A stretch of 64,000 nucleotides of DNA from UKL13-2 sp036394575 (GTDB lineage Bacteria > Pseudomonadota > Gammaproteobacteria > Burkholderiales > Usitatibacteraceae): positions 1 through 64,000 of the forward strand of contig DASWEY010000020.1 in the NCBI GenBank assembly GCA_036394575.1. Reading direction: 5' to 3'. Positions 8,287 through 16,779 of the stretch are shown here, piece after piece. The position numbers and the translations under genes are program-made. The notes below the pieces were generated by a model. It was given only the letters and a program-made list of their open reading frames with translations, was not told the origin of the DNA and searched no databases. Numbering within the stretch: the stretch's first letter is position 1; the number at the start of each line of letters is the position of its first letter.

Positions 8287-9567
8287 ATGATTGCCTCACA
8301 AAGATCCGCGACTTACAAATTTGCTGTTTCCGGCGTGGCCGCCGCCCTGCTGGCCGCTGGAATTGTCGGTTGTAAAAAGGAAGAGGCGAAGCCGGTCGCC
8401 GATACCGGCCTTACGGTGACCATTGCCCATGCCGGTCCGCTGACGGTGAAAACCCCCCACCTGGGCAAGGACGATGAAAACGGCGTGTCCCTGGCGCTGT
8501 CCCAGGCCAATGACAAGAAGATCAAGATCGGTGGCAAAGTGGTCACCTTCAAGTTGATTTCCGAAGACGACCAGGGTGACCCGACAACCGGCGGGATTGT
8601 TGCCAACAAACTGGTCGACGCCAAGGTCGCCGCCGTGGTCGGTCATCTGAATTCCGGCGTGTCGATTCCGGCCTCCGAGATTTATGCCAAGGCCGGCATC
8701 CCGATGATCTCCGGCTCCGCCACCAACCCGGTGCTGACCGAGCGCAACCTCGCCAATACCTTCCGCACCGTCGGCCGCGACGACCAGCAGGGCCCGGCCA
8801 TCGCCACCTATATCGCCAACGAGATCAAGGCCAAGAAAGTCTCCCTGATCGACGACAAGACCGCCTATGGCGAGGGCCTCGCCAACGAAGTCGAGAAGAC
8901 GCTGAAGGCCGACAAGGTCGCGATCCTCGGCCGCGAGCGCACCACCGACACCGAAACCGATTTCAAATCGATTCTCACCAAGATCAAGGCCAAGAACCCC
9001 GACGTCGTGTTCCACGGCGGCATGGACCAGACCGGTGGCCCGCTGCTGAAACAGGCGCGTGAACTGGGCATCAAGGCGATTTTCGTGTTCGGCGACGGCG
9101 CCTGTACCAACGAGATGTTCACCCTCGCCAAGGATGCCGCCAACGGCCTGGTCTGCTCGCAGGCCGGTCTGCCGGCAGAAGCCGCCAGCAAGGAATTCCT
9201 CAGCGACTTCAACAAGAAGTTCGGCGACGTGAAGCAGTACGCACCCTACTACTACGACGCCACCCTGGCCGTGATCGAAGCGATGAAGAAAGCGGATTCG
9301 GTGGACCCGGTCAAGTTTGGCCCCGAACTGTTCAAGGTCAGTTTTACCGGCGCCACCGGCAAGGTCGAATTCGATGCCAAGGGTGACCGCAAGGATGCCG
9401 ACATCACCATTTTCAAAATGGTCGATGGCAAGATCGCCCCGGTGTCCGTGGTCAAGAACGGCGTAGCCACCAAGTTTGAAGTGGCCGCCGCGCCCGTCCC
9501 CTCCGCTGCTCCGGCAGCGCCCGCAGCAGCCCCGGCCGCCAAGCCGGCAGAAGCACCGAAAAAGTAA
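8287..9567 (+). CDS. livK: Branched-chain amino-acid ABC transporter, substrate-binding protein
   Basis: This 426-residue periplasmic binding protein belongs to the LivJ/LivK (type I fold) family that captures Leu/Ile/Val or related compounds. A lipobox-like AGIVGC precedes KKEE, so the protein is probably lipid-anchored. The fold is seen in VTIAHAGPLT, VVGHLNSGVSIPASEIYAKAGIPMIS and YAPYYYDATLAVIEAMKKA. The ATG at 8287 has a TGGAGA ribosome binding site. Unusual: the last 30 or so residues form an Ala/Pro-rich tail (APAAPAAAPAAKPAEAPKK) not typical of LivK. It heads the livKHMGF cluster and is followed by an intrinsic terminator that probably sets its expression above the permeases. The substrate cannot be fixed from sequence. 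Confidence 0.9.
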   Translation: MIASQRSATYKFAVSGVAAALLAAGIVGCKKEEAKPVADTGLTVTIAHAGPLTVKTPHLGKDDENGVSLALSQANDKKIKIGGKVVTFKLISEDDQGDPTTGGIVANKLVDAKVAAVVGHLNSGVSIPASEIYAKAGIPMISGSATNPVLTERNLANTFRTVGRDDQQGPAIATYIANEIKAKKVSLIDDKTAYGEGLANEVEKTLKADKVAILGRERTTDTETDFKSILTKIKAKNPDVVFHGGMDQTGGPLLKQARELGIKAIFVFGDGACTNEMFTLAKDAANGLVCSQAGLPAEAASKEFLSDFNKKFGDVKQYAPYYYDATLAVIEAMKKADSVDPVKFGPELFKVSFTGATGKVEFDAKGDRKDADITIFKMVDGKIAPVSVVKNGVATKFEVAAAPVPSAAPAAPAAAPAAKPAEAPKK

Positions 9568-9590
9568 GCGCCCCCGCACCAAGAACCAAA

Positions 9591-9628
9591 ACGGCACCCG
9601 CATGGCAAATGCGCGGTGCCGTTTTTTT
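9591..9628 (+). terminator. Intrinsic terminator between livK and livH
   Basis: The arms ACGGCACC...GGTGCCGT extend inward through CGCAT/ATGCG with one bulged base, followed by TTTTTTT. Partial read-through would give more binding protein than permease, a common arrangement in these operons. Confidence 0.85.
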
Positions 9629-9660
9629 GCCCCTGAACTCTTGCTGTAACATCCGCACCG

Positions 9661-10659
9661 ATGGAAACCCTCCTCCAGCAACTCGTCAACGGCCTGACCC
9701 TGGGCTGCGTGTATGCCGTGGTCGCTCTCGGCTACACCATGGTCTACGGCATCATCCAGCTGATCAATTTCGCGCATGGCGAAGTGGTGATGATCGGCGC
9801 GATGGTGGCTTTCACCGTCATCACCGCCCTCGCCGGCAGCGGCTTGCCGCCGCCGGTCATCCTGCTGATCGGGGTGATGGCCGCCATTCCGGCCTGCATG
9901 GCGGTGGGCTACACCGTCGAGCGCGTCGCCTACAAGCCCTTGCGCAAGGCGCCGCGCCTCGCGCCGCTGATTACCGCCATCGGCGTGTCCATCATCCTGC
10001 AGCATCTGGCGCTGCTGATCTGGGGCCGCAATTACATCTCGTTCCCGCAGGTTGTGCCGACCCGGCTGTTTCACTTCACCGATTCGCCGACCAGCGCCAC
10101 CATCACCAATATCCAGATCGGCATCATCGTGCTGTCGGTGGCGATGATGGCCGGCCTGCTGGCGCTGATCTATAAAACGCGCATCGGCATCGCCATGCGC
10201 GCCACCTCGCAGAACGCGCAGGTGGCAGGGTTGATGGGCATCAATATCAACAACGTGATTTCGTTTACCTTCGTCGTCGGCGCCGCCCTGGGTGCGGTGG
10301 CCGGGGTGATGGTGGGCTCTTATTACGGCATTGCCAACTACCAGATGGGTTTCCTGCTCGGTCTGAAAGCGTTTTCGGCGGCGGTGCTGGGCGGCATCGG
10401 CAACCTCGGCGGCGCGGTGCTGGGCGGCATCCTGATCGGTCTGATCGAGGCCCTGGGTGCCGGCTATATGGGCGATGTGACCAATGTCTGCACGCTCGAC
10501 CATGTGCTGCCGGGTTTCAGCGCGCTGTGCGCGGCCGACCCGAATTCATCCCTGTTCGGCAGCAACTACAAGGACGTCTATGCCTTCATCGTGCTGATCA
10601 TGGTGCTGGTGTTCCGTCCCTCCGGCCTGCTCGGCGAACGTGTGTCGGATCGCGCCTGA
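9661..10659 (+). CDS. livH: Branched-chain amino-acid ABC permease LivH
   Basis: The 332-residue inner-membrane permease has about eight hydrophobic segments. It starts with the typical LivH sequence LLQQLVNGLTLGCVYAVVALG followed by GYTMVYGIIQLINFAHGE. The ABC-contact loop is near TRIGIAMRATSQNAQVAGLMGIN, and the C-terminal GGIGNLGGAVLGGILIGLIE motif is family-typical. A region of about 40 residues with three Cys (VCTLDH..LCAADPNS) near the C-terminus is common in betaproteobacterial LivH. It overlaps livM by one base (TGATG). Confidence 0.93.
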   Translation: METLLQQLVNGLTLGCVYAVVALGYTMVYGIIQLINFAHGEVVMIGAMVAFTVITALAGSGLPPPVILLIGVMAAIPACMAVGYTVERVAYKPLRKAPRLAPLITAIGVSIILQHLALLIWGRNYISFPQVVPTRLFHFTDSPTSATITNIQIGIIVLSVAMMAGLLALIYKTRIGIAMRATSQNAQVAGLMGININNVISFTFVVGAALGAVAGVMVGSYYGIANYQMGFLLGLKAFSAAVLGGIGNLGGAVLGGILIGLIEALGAGYMGDVTNVCTLDHVLPGFSALCAADPNSSLFGSNYKDVYAFIVLIMVLVFRPSGLLGERVSDRA

Positions 10660-11747
10660 TGCAGTACGCCAATTTCCTTCCGGAGAAGTTTCGCAGCCAT
10701 CCTGCCGTGCTGTGGGGCGGCATGGCCCTGATCGGCGTCGCCCTGGCCGTGCTGCCTTTCGTGCTGGCGATGGGCGGCATGACCTGGGTGCGCATCACCA
10801 ATTTCGCCATCCTGTTCGTGTTCTTGTCGCTGGGCCTCAATATCGTGGTCGGCTTTGCCGGCCTGCTCGACCTCGGTTACATCGCCTTCTACGCGGTCGG
10901 CGCCTATGTGTATGCCCTGCTGGCCTCGCCGCATTTCGGCATCCACCTGCCGTTCTGGATCATCCTGCCGATCGGCGCCATGGTGGCCTGTTTCTTCGGC
11001 GTGCTGCTGGGTACGCCGACCTTGAAACTGCGCGGCGATTATCTGGCTATCGTCACCCTCGGCTTCGGCGAGATCGTGCGCATTTTCATGAACAACCTGT
11101 CCGAGCCGATCAATATCACCAATGGCCCCAAGGGGATTGCGACTGTCGACCCAATCAAATTGTTCGGCATGGATTTCGGCAACACCACGCGTCTCGGCGA
11201 TTTCGCCATCCCCGGCCTGATCAAGTATTACTACCTGCTGCTGTTCATCCTCATCGCCGTGATCGTCATCAATCTGCGCCTGCAGAATTCGCGCATCGGC
11301 CGCGCCTGGGAAGCGATCCGCGAAGATGAGATGGCGGCGCGCGCCATGGGCATCAACACCACCAATCTGAAGCTGCTGGCTTTCGCCATGGGCGCCTCCT
11401 TCGGCGGCATCGCCGGCGGCGTGTTCTCGGCCATCCAGGGTTTCATCAGCCCCGAGAGTTTCACCCTGACCCAAAGCGTGATGATCCTGGCGATGGTGGT
11501 GCTGGGCGGCATGGGCAATATCTGGGGCGTGATCATCGGTGCCACCCTGTTGTCCTTCGTGCCGGAATTGCTTCGTCACACCGTCGAGCCTGCGCAAAAA
11601 TGGATGTTCGGCCGCCAGATCATAGAAGCCGAAGTGCTGCGCATGCTGCTGTTCGGTTTTGCCATGGTGGCGATGATGCTGTTCCGTCCCGCCGGCCTGC
11701 TGCCCTCGGCCTTGCGCAAGCGTGAGCTGGCGCCGAAGGAGGAATGA
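10659..11747 (+). CDS. livM: Branched-chain amino-acid ABC permease LivM
   Basis: The 362-residue polytopic membrane protein forms the transport channel with LivH. Family hallmarks are LGLNIVVGFAGLLDLGYIAFYAVGAYVYAL, LRGDYLAIVTLGFGEIVRI, and the ABC-coupling loop SRIGRAWEAIREDEMAARAMGIN. The ATG start overlaps the livH stop. The frame is open further upstream inside livH, but that extension has no membrane logic. The stop codon is one base before the livG start. Confidence 0.93.
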   Translation: MQYANFLPEKFRSHPAVLWGGMALIGVALAVLPFVLAMGGMTWVRITNFAILFVFLSLGLNIVVGFAGLLDLGYIAFYAVGAYVYALLASPHFGIHLPFWIILPIGAMVACFFGVLLGTPTLKLRGDYLAIVTLGFGEIVRIFMNNLSEPINITNGPKGIATVDPIKLFGMDFGNTTRLGDFAIPGLIKYYYLLLFILIAVIVINLRLQNSRIGRAWEAIREDEMAARAMGINTTNLKLLAFAMGASFGGIAGGVFSAIQGFISPESFTLTQSVMILAMVVLGGMGNIWGVIIGATLLSFVPELLRHTVEPAQKWMFGRQIIEAEVLRMLLFGFAMVAMMLFRPAGLLPSALRKRELAPKEE

Positions 11748-11748
11748 C

Positions 11749-12528
11749 ATGGGTAATATCATTCTTGAGGCGAAGAGCATTACGAAGCGGTTCGGCGGCT
11801 TGACCGCCTTGTCGGAGGTCAGCTTTGCGATCGAACAAGGCCAGATCTTCGGTCTGATCGGCCCCAATGGCGCCGGCAAGACCACCATGTTCAATGTGCT
11901 GACCGGCCTCTATCAGCATGATGAAGGCACTGTGACTTTCAATGGCGAAGTGCTGAACGGCATTACCCCGGACCGTATCGCCGGCCTCGGCGTGGCGCGC
12001 ACTTTCCAGAACATTCGCCTGTTCAGCAATCTGAGTGCGCTCGAAAACGTGATGATCGGCCGCCATGTGCGCACCGGCGCCGGCGTGTGGGGGGCGATCA
12101 CGCGCAACCGCGGCACGCGTATCGAGGAAGCCGCCATAGAGGCTCGCGCCCGCGAATTGCTGGACTTCGTCAATGTCAGCGAACGCGCCAATGATCTGGC
12201 CAAGCATCTTTCCTATGGCGACCAACGTCGTCTGGAAATTGCACGCGCCCTGGCGACGGATCCGAAAGTGCTGGCGCTGGACGAACCGGCCGCCGGCATG
12301 AACGCCACCGAAAAACTGGCCCTGCGCAAATTGATCGAATCGATCCGCGCCCAGGGCATTACCATCCTGTTGATCGAGCATGATGTGAAGCTGGTGATGG
12401 GGCTGTGCGACAAAATCGCCGTGCTGGATTACGGCAAGAAGATTGCCGATGGCCTGCCGGCCGAGGTGCAGCGCGATTCGAAAGTAATCGAAGCCTATTT
12501 GGGCGCCAGCGTGGAAGAGGCGGCATGA
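11749..12528 (+). CDS. livG: Branched-chain amino-acid ABC transporter ATPase LivG
   Basis: The 259-residue ATPase powers the LivHM channel. The Walker A motif is GPNGAGKTT (residues 38-46), the signature is LSYGDQRRLEIARAL, and Walker B is VLALDEPAAGMN. The long insertion after the Q-loop (RHVRTGAGVWGAI) is typical of LivG rather than LivF. A GGAGG-like ribosome binding site lies in the livM tail. It overlaps livF by ATGA. Confidence 0.93.
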   Translation: MGNIILEAKSITKRFGGLTALSEVSFAIEQGQIFGLIGPNGAGKTTMFNVLTGLYQHDEGTVTFNGEVLNGITPDRIAGLGVARTFQNIRLFSNLSALENVMIGRHVRTGAGVWGAITRNRGTRIEEAAIEARARELLDFVNVSERANDLAKHLSYGDQRRLEIARALATDPKVLALDEPAAGMNATEKLALRKLIESIRAQGITILLIEHDVKLVMGLCDKIAVLDYGKKIADGLPAEVQRDSKVIEAYLGASVEEAA

Positions 12529-13244
12529 GTTTGCTTTCAATAAAAAATCTGCATGTCGGTTACGGCGGCATCAAGGCGGTCAAGGGTATCGATATCAAGG
12601 TCGACGCCGGCGAGCTGGTCACCCTGATCGGCGCCAATGGCGCCGGCAAAACCACCACGCTGAAAGCCATCACCGGACTGTTGCACCCCACCCAGGGCAG
12701 CATTGAATACGACGGTGGCAGCATCGTCGGCAAGGCTGCCCATGACATCGCCGCGCAGGGTCTGGTGCTGGTGCCGGAAGGCCGTGGGGTCTTTCCGGGC
12801 CTGACCATCGAAGAGAATCTGCAGATGGGCGCCTACACGCGTAGCGACCGGCACGAAATCGCCGCCGATATCGAGCACAAGTTTTCGCTGTTCCCGCGTC
12901 TCAAGGAGCGGGCCAGGCAGACCGCCGGCACCATGTCCGGCGGCGAGCAGCAGATGCTGGCGATCGGCCGTGCACTGATGGCGCGTCCCAAGCTGCTGCT
13001 GCTCGACGAACCCTCGATGGGGTTGGCGCCGATCATGGTGCAGAAAATCTTCGAGGTGGTGCGCGAAGTCGCCAGGGGCGGCATGACCATTCTGCTGATC
13101 GAGCAGAACGCCAAGCTGGCCCTGCAGGTCAGTTCGCGCGGTTACGTGATGGATGGCGGCGTGGTTACCCTGAGCGGCGAATCCAGATCCCTGCTGTCCG
13201 ACCCCAAGGTGCGCGAAGCCTATCTGGGCGAAGCGGCCGCCTGA
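12525..13244 (+). CDS. livF: Branched-chain amino-acid ABC transporter ATPase LivF
   Basis: The 239-residue second ATPase of the transporter pairs with LivG. Walker A is GANGAGKT (residues 36-43), the signature is MSGGEQQMLAIGRALM, and Walker B is LLLLDEPSMGLAP. VPEGRGVFPGLTIEENLQMG is the usual LivF stretch after the Q-loop. Translation is probably coupled to livG through the ATGA overlap. It is the last gene of the transporter operon. Confidence 0.93.
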   Translation: MSLLSIKNLHVGYGGIKAVKGIDIKVDAGELVTLIGANGAGKTTTLKAITGLLHPTQGSIEYDGGSIVGKAAHDIAAQGLVLVPEGRGVFPGLTIEENLQMGAYTRSDRHEIAADIEHKFSLFPRLKERARQTAGTMSGGEQQMLAIGRALMARPKLLLLDEPSMGLAPIMVQKIFEVVREVARGGMTILLIEQNAKLALQVSSRGYVMDGGVVTLSGESRSLLSDPKVREAYLGEAAA

Positions 13245-13278
13245 GTTCCGGCGGCCCCTGCCTTCGGGCGCGCGCACA

Positions 13279-14118
13279 ATGGTCGCTATGAGTGCAAACG
13301 ACAAATTCACGGCATCGTCAGGCTTGTCCAAGGCGGATCTGGCTGCGCTGAAACGCGCCAGGGAACTGCTGGAAAACCCCGGCCTCGCCGCACGCGCGTC
13401 CGCGCTGCTGGGCTCGCCGATCGAGCGCGGTATCGGCATGCTGCCGGCGCGGGTGCAGAAGACCGTGCATGAGGCTTCCGAGGCGGCAATGATGAAGGCG
13501 CTCGACGTGGCCGTGAAGTCGTTCGGCGCCAACGATGGCAAAAGCGGTGGCGCCGTCATGTCCCGTTCGAAGGATCGCCTGCACAAGTTTGCGGTCGCAG
13601 CCACCGGGGCCATGGGCGGCGTCTTCGGCCTCGCCGCACTCGCCGTCGAGCTGCCGGTGTCGACCACCATCATGCTGCGTTCGATCGCCGATATCGCCAA
13701 AAGCGAGGGCGAGAATATCCAGTTCATCGATACCAAGCTGGCCTGCCTCTCGGTGTTCGCGCTGGGCGGGCGCAGCGCCAAGGATGACGAGGCCGAATCC
13801 GGCTACTTTGCCGCGCGGGTGGCGATGGCGAGTGCCGTCAGCGAGGCCGCCAAGTATCTGGCCGAAAAAGGTTTCAGCAAGGCCGGTGCGCCGGCGCTGT
13901 TGCGACTGGTGTCGCTGATCAGCGCGCGCTTCGGCATCGTCGTTTCGGAGAAGGCGGCCTTGCAGGCCTTACCGATCCTGGGCGCGGCATCCGGAGCCTT
14001 GATCAACACCCTGTTCATCGAGCATTTCCAGAACATGGCGCGCGGGCATTTCACGGTGCGGCGGCTGGAAAAGATTTATGGGGAAGAGCCGGTGAGGGTG
14101 GCTTATTTGGCGTTGTAG
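13279..14118 (+). CDS. EcsC-family protein
   Basis: The 279-residue protein matches EcsC-type proteins. It has an N-terminal helical region, a Gly/Ala-rich hydrophobic stretch AATGAMGGVFGLAALAVELPVSTTIMLRSIADIAKSEG, and a C-terminal FIEHFQNMARGHFTVRRLEKIYG. Family members are often near ABC transporters (EcsC of Bacillus), but their function is not settled. Two ATGs are possible (13279 and 13288), neither with a clear ribosome binding site. It lies 34 bases after livF and may be co-transcribed. Confidence 0.85.
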   Translation: MVAMSANDKFTASSGLSKADLAALKRARELLENPGLAARASALLGSPIERGIGMLPARVQKTVHEASEAAMMKALDVAVKSFGANDGKSGGAVMSRSKDRLHKFAVAATGAMGGVFGLAALAVELPVSTTIMLRSIADIAKSEGENIQFIDTKLACLSVFALGGRSAKDDEAESGYFAARVAMASAVSEAAKYLAEKGFSKAGAPALLRLVSLISARFGIVVSEKAALQALPILGAASGALINTLFIEHFQNMARGHFTVRRLEKIYGEEPVRVAYLAL

Positions 14119-14177
14119 GCGAGTACTTAATTTGCGATTGAAGCGCGAGGGGCGCCGGATGATCCTGCAAATCATCC

Positions 14178-14999
14178 TTAGATTTCTTCTTGTTTCAGCA
14201 CTACCCTGATTCTCACCGGACAGGCGTGATTTCTCTCCGCCTCGGGGATTTCGGCAAACCCTAACATTGGGGGAAGACCAGACATGGTTATGCAAACGAC
14301 AAGGGTGTCCTCACAAAGCTCTAGTAGATTAGATACAGCGGTAAGTAGCCCAGCAACCAACGACTCTTTCGGGTCATCATTTAGATGCCAACTCGGCGGC
14401 TCCAAAATGGGGTAATTAGGGTGGCTTGGTGAAACCAAAGAAATGTTGTGAATGTGTAAGTGCCCTGAATATCCGCCCGGGTGCTCAACAGCGTTGCGCA
14501 TCGCAACCAACTTCTTAATCCAAAGATCGTGATCTTCCCTAAACATCCGAGCAAGTTCGCAATTAGGGCCGAACTCCTTTTCGGCCCAGGCAACGATCTT
14601 GTCGTATCGCGCCTCTTGAAAGGACTTGCCAAAGAACAAAGCAAAAATTTTCGTGAGATCGCGAAGCGCCGACTTTGAGCAGTAAAGAAACTGCTCCACC
14701 TGTGGAACGAGTCTGAGCACGTTGGGCACCTCAATCACTCGTCCTTGCGCTTGAATTTTGAAGCCACCGCTGCCAATCTCTTCGTCAATTCGCAATACAT
14801 CTTGTGCAATTGATTGTGCGATCTGGTCACATTCCAAGAGATGCTTTTGAATATGGTCGTGGTACAGCGAGAGCACAGATCGGTGGAACTCCTCTCCTCG
14901 CGAACAGAACTTGATTAGCTCACTGGTTTGTACGCACAAACGGGCTACAACCGGATTCGCGGTACCTTGGCTAGAAATCTTGGTCAACTGAAATGCCAT
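14178..14999 (-). CDS. Unrecognised protein with HEPN-like R-x4-H motif
   Basis: I do not recognise this 273-residue soluble protein. It is largely helical in appearance and holds RNAVEH (residues 168-173), the R-x4-6-H pattern of HEPN ribonuclease or nucleic-acid-processing domains. FREDHDLWIKKLVAM just before it could be the motif helix. There is no signal peptide or membrane segment. A GGATGAT/ATCATCC hairpin (14157-14177) begins directly after the stop and may end the transcript. Its base composition is lower in GC than the flanking liv and hem genes, suggesting acquisition. No MNT-type nucleotidyltransferase partner is visible, so a toxin-antitoxin reading is only a possibility. Confidence 0.6.
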   Translation of the reverse strand: MAFQLTKISSQGTANPVVARLCVQTSELIKFCSRGEEFHRSVLSLYHDHIQKHLLECDQIAQSIAQDVLRIDEEIGSGGFKIQAQGRVIEVPNVLRLVPQVEQFLYCSKSALRDLTKIFALFFGKSFQEARYDKIVAWAEKEFGPNCELARMFREDHDLWIKKLVAMRNAVEHPGGYSGHLHIHNISLVSPSHPNYPILEPPSWHLNDDPKESLVAGLLTAVSNLLELCEDTLVVCITMSGLPPMLGFAEIPEAERNHACPVRIRVVLKQEEI

Positions 15000-15102
15000 G
15001 GTCGCGCCTGATATCTAACTTTCAATTCAGCCTGTGTAGGGAGCAATGCCCATTGGTAATTGCGTCTTACGCGCTAGTTTCAGACCTACTCGCTTTTGCC
15101 AT

Positions 15103-15471
15103 TCATCCAGGAAAACGCGGCAAAGCAGCTAAATCAACTAAACGGCGGAAAGCAGTATCCCACTCTTGCCATTGCTCGGGTTTCAACTTGCCCCAAACAA
15201 CAATTCCGCTGGGCCCAAATGACTAGGTCAAGAATTGCGGGACGGATTCATTCGCTCCATAGAAGCAAGGAGCCTCATCAGGGCCGCTACGCAATCCGGG
15301 CAGCTGCTCAAAGACTTTTTTCAGGGCGAGTGAATGCTCTGGTGTAAAGCGTTGCGTGTAAATGCAATAGATTCCCGAAACGTTAATAAGCGATTGGTCG
15401 TCCGCGCACTGCTCTGCCTCGCCTTGGAACCAGCCGCTCAGTCCGGTGATGTACTTTGCATCCATGCACAT
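15103..15471 (-). pseudogene. Unknown gene interrupted by in-frame amber codon
   Basis: Reading from ATG 15471, an 82-codon frame ends in TAG at 15223-15225. The same frame then continues for 39 protein-like sense codons, including GIVVWGKLKPEQWQEWD, to a TGA at 15103-15105. Together they would make a 121-residue protein plus the amber position. The sequence on both sides is similar in character (Trp/Glu/Pro-containing, lower GC). A single nonsense mutation in a formerly intact gene is the simplest reading; functional suppression, or a shorter real 82-residue product, are alternatives. It lies 39 bases after the hemF stop, on the same strand. No family is recognised. Confidence 0.55.
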
Positions 15472-15510
15472 AGGTTGAACTTGAATTAACTGGTGTGAAA
15501 AGGTGTACGC

Positions 15511-16413
15511 CTAAACCCAGTCACGCCCAATCAAATACTTCTCCGTCAGCTCCGCCTCGCGCGACCCCGCCGGCGCCTGATGGTTGTAGCGCCAGGTCAC
15601 CAGCGGCGGCATCGAGGCGAGGATCGATTCGGTGCGTCCGCCGGACTGCAGGCCGAAGTGGGTGCCGCGGTCGAGCACCAGATTGAATTCGACGTAACGC
15701 CCGCGGCGATACAGTTGCCAGTCGCGCTCCGCCTCGCCGTAGGGCACATTGCGGCGGCGTTCAACGATGGGCACATAGGCGTCGAGGAAGGCATCGCCGA
15801 CGGCGCGCTTCATGGTGAAGGATTGTTCGAAGCCGGGCTCGTGAAAATCATCGAAGAACACGCCGCCGATGCCGCGCGGCTCGTGGCGGTGCTTGAGATA
15901 AAAATATTCATCGCACCATTTCTTGAAGTGCGGATAGTAATCGTCGCCGAACGGCGCCAGCGCGTTCTTGTTGACCCGATGAAAATGCACGCAGTCTTCC
16001 TCGAAGCCGTAGAAGGGCGTGAGGTCCATGCCGCCGCCGAACCAGAAGGCGTCGTGGCCCGCGTCCAGCGAGGAGCGTGCGACAAAGTGGCGCACATTCA
16101 TGTGTACCGTCGGCACATAGGGATTGCGCGGATGCAGCACCAGCGACACGCCCATCGCCTCCCAGGGGTGGCCGGCGATCTCGGGGCGGTTGGCCGCGGC
16201 CGTCGGCGGCAGCTTGTTGCCGAGCACATGCGAGAACAGCACGCCGGCGCGTTCGAACAGATGGCCACCCTCGAGGATGCGCGAAATTCCGCCGCCGCCC
16301 TCGGCGCGCTGCCACTCATCGCGCGCGAATTTTTGGCCGTCGAGCTGCTCGAGCTTGTCGACAATGCGGTTTTGCAATCCGAGGAGATATTCTTTGACGG
16401 CGTTGGAGTCCAC
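15511..16413 (-). CDS. hemF: Oxygen-dependent coproporphyrinogen III oxidase
   Basis: The 300-residue cytosolic enzyme oxidatively decarboxylates coproporphyrinogen III to protoporphyrinogen IX in heme synthesis, using O2. Hallmarks are WQRAEGGGGISRILEGG, VHMNVRHF, WFGGGMDLTPFYGFEEDCVHFH and GIGGVFFDDFHEPGFE. The start is GTG at 16413 with AGGA about 7 bases upstream; no in-frame ATG precedes it within the homologous region. The length matches the family. It follows purD at a distance of 366 bases, with repeat elements between. Confidence 0.95.
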   Translation of the reverse strand: MDSNAVKEYLLGLQNRIVDKLEQLDGQKFARDEWQRAEGGGGISRILEGGHLFERAGVLFSHVLGNKLPPTAAANRPEIAGHPWEAMGVSLVLHPRNPYVPTVHMNVRHFVARSSLDAGHDAFWFGGGMDLTPFYGFEEDCVHFHRVNKNALAPFGDDYYPHFKKWCDEYFYLKHRHEPRGIGGVFFDDFHEPGFEQSFTMKRAVGDAFLDAYVPIVERRRNVPYGEAERDWQLYRRGRYVEFNLVLDRGTHFGLQSGGRTESILASMPPLVTWRYNHQAPAGSREAELTEKYLIGRDWV

Positions 16414-16538
16414 GGGCGGTTCCTGAAGGGCGTTTCGGAAAATGGGCGCGGCGGGCTTAATTGTGCCCCAATATCGGCGGCGTAAAAGGATGGCGCTTGC
16501 GCAATCGCAAGGTCATGCTGGGTCAGAAATCAAAAGGC

Positions 16539-16605
16539 GAAACTCCAGCATTGGCGCGCCTTTCGAAGCATTTTTGCTCCAAACACCGCGCCAATGCTGG
16601 AATTC
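16539..16605 (-). repeat. Dispersed palindromic element, copy B (inverted)
   Basis: The arms GAAACTCCAGCATTGGCGCG and CGCGCCAATGCTGG flank the core. Here the core reads AAGCATTTTTGCTCC, i.e. the reverse orientation relative to the other four copies. It sits downstream of purD and upstream of hemF. Confidence 0.8.
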
Positions 16606-16630
16606 GTCTTTAGGGGCATTCCAAAATCGC

Positions 16631-16715
16631 GTCGTCCCGGCGAAGGCCGGGACTCAGTCCACCCAAGTGTTTGCGAATACGAAGGACTGGATTCCGGCCT
16701 TCGCCGGAATGACGA
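16631..16715. repeat. Paired REP-like palindromes (CCGGCGAAGGCCGG type)
   Basis: The first unit (16631-16660) contains CCCGGCGAAGGCCGGG. The second (16684-16715) contains TTCCGGCCTTCGCCGGAA in inverted orientation, with matching GACTCAGTCC / GGACTGG flanks. This is the common intergenic repeat whose spurious translation gives VPAKAGTQ and WIPAFAGMT peptides in many proteobacterial annotations. Confidence 0.75.
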
Positions 16716-16779
16716 AGTTTAAGGGTTTCGAGAAGTTGCCTTTAGAAACTGGTCGGAAGCTGACCGCGCTGGTGAGCGC

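Larger units (their letters stand above)
16414..16779. other. Intergenic region carrying two kinds of repeat
   Basis: Between hemF and purD there are 366 bases without a gene. It holds copy B of the dispersed 67-bp palindrome (16539-16605) and a pair of short inverted palindromes of a widespread proteobacterial type (16631-16715). An open frame across the region only translates these repeats. Confidence 0.6.

Noticed and set aside
8296..10503. 735-codon minus-strand frame across livK and livH
   Set aside because: It spans two genuine genes and an intrinsic terminator and has shadow-like composition (His/Gly/Asp-rich).
14178..14999. HEPN-MNT toxin-antitoxin pair
   Set aside because: Only the HEPN-like motif is present; no nucleotidyltransferase gene is adjacent.
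15003..15102. GTTAGAT near 15020 as an attC end after the amber-interrupted gene
   Set aside because: No R''-type box follows the gene's stop and no symmetrical arms are visible.
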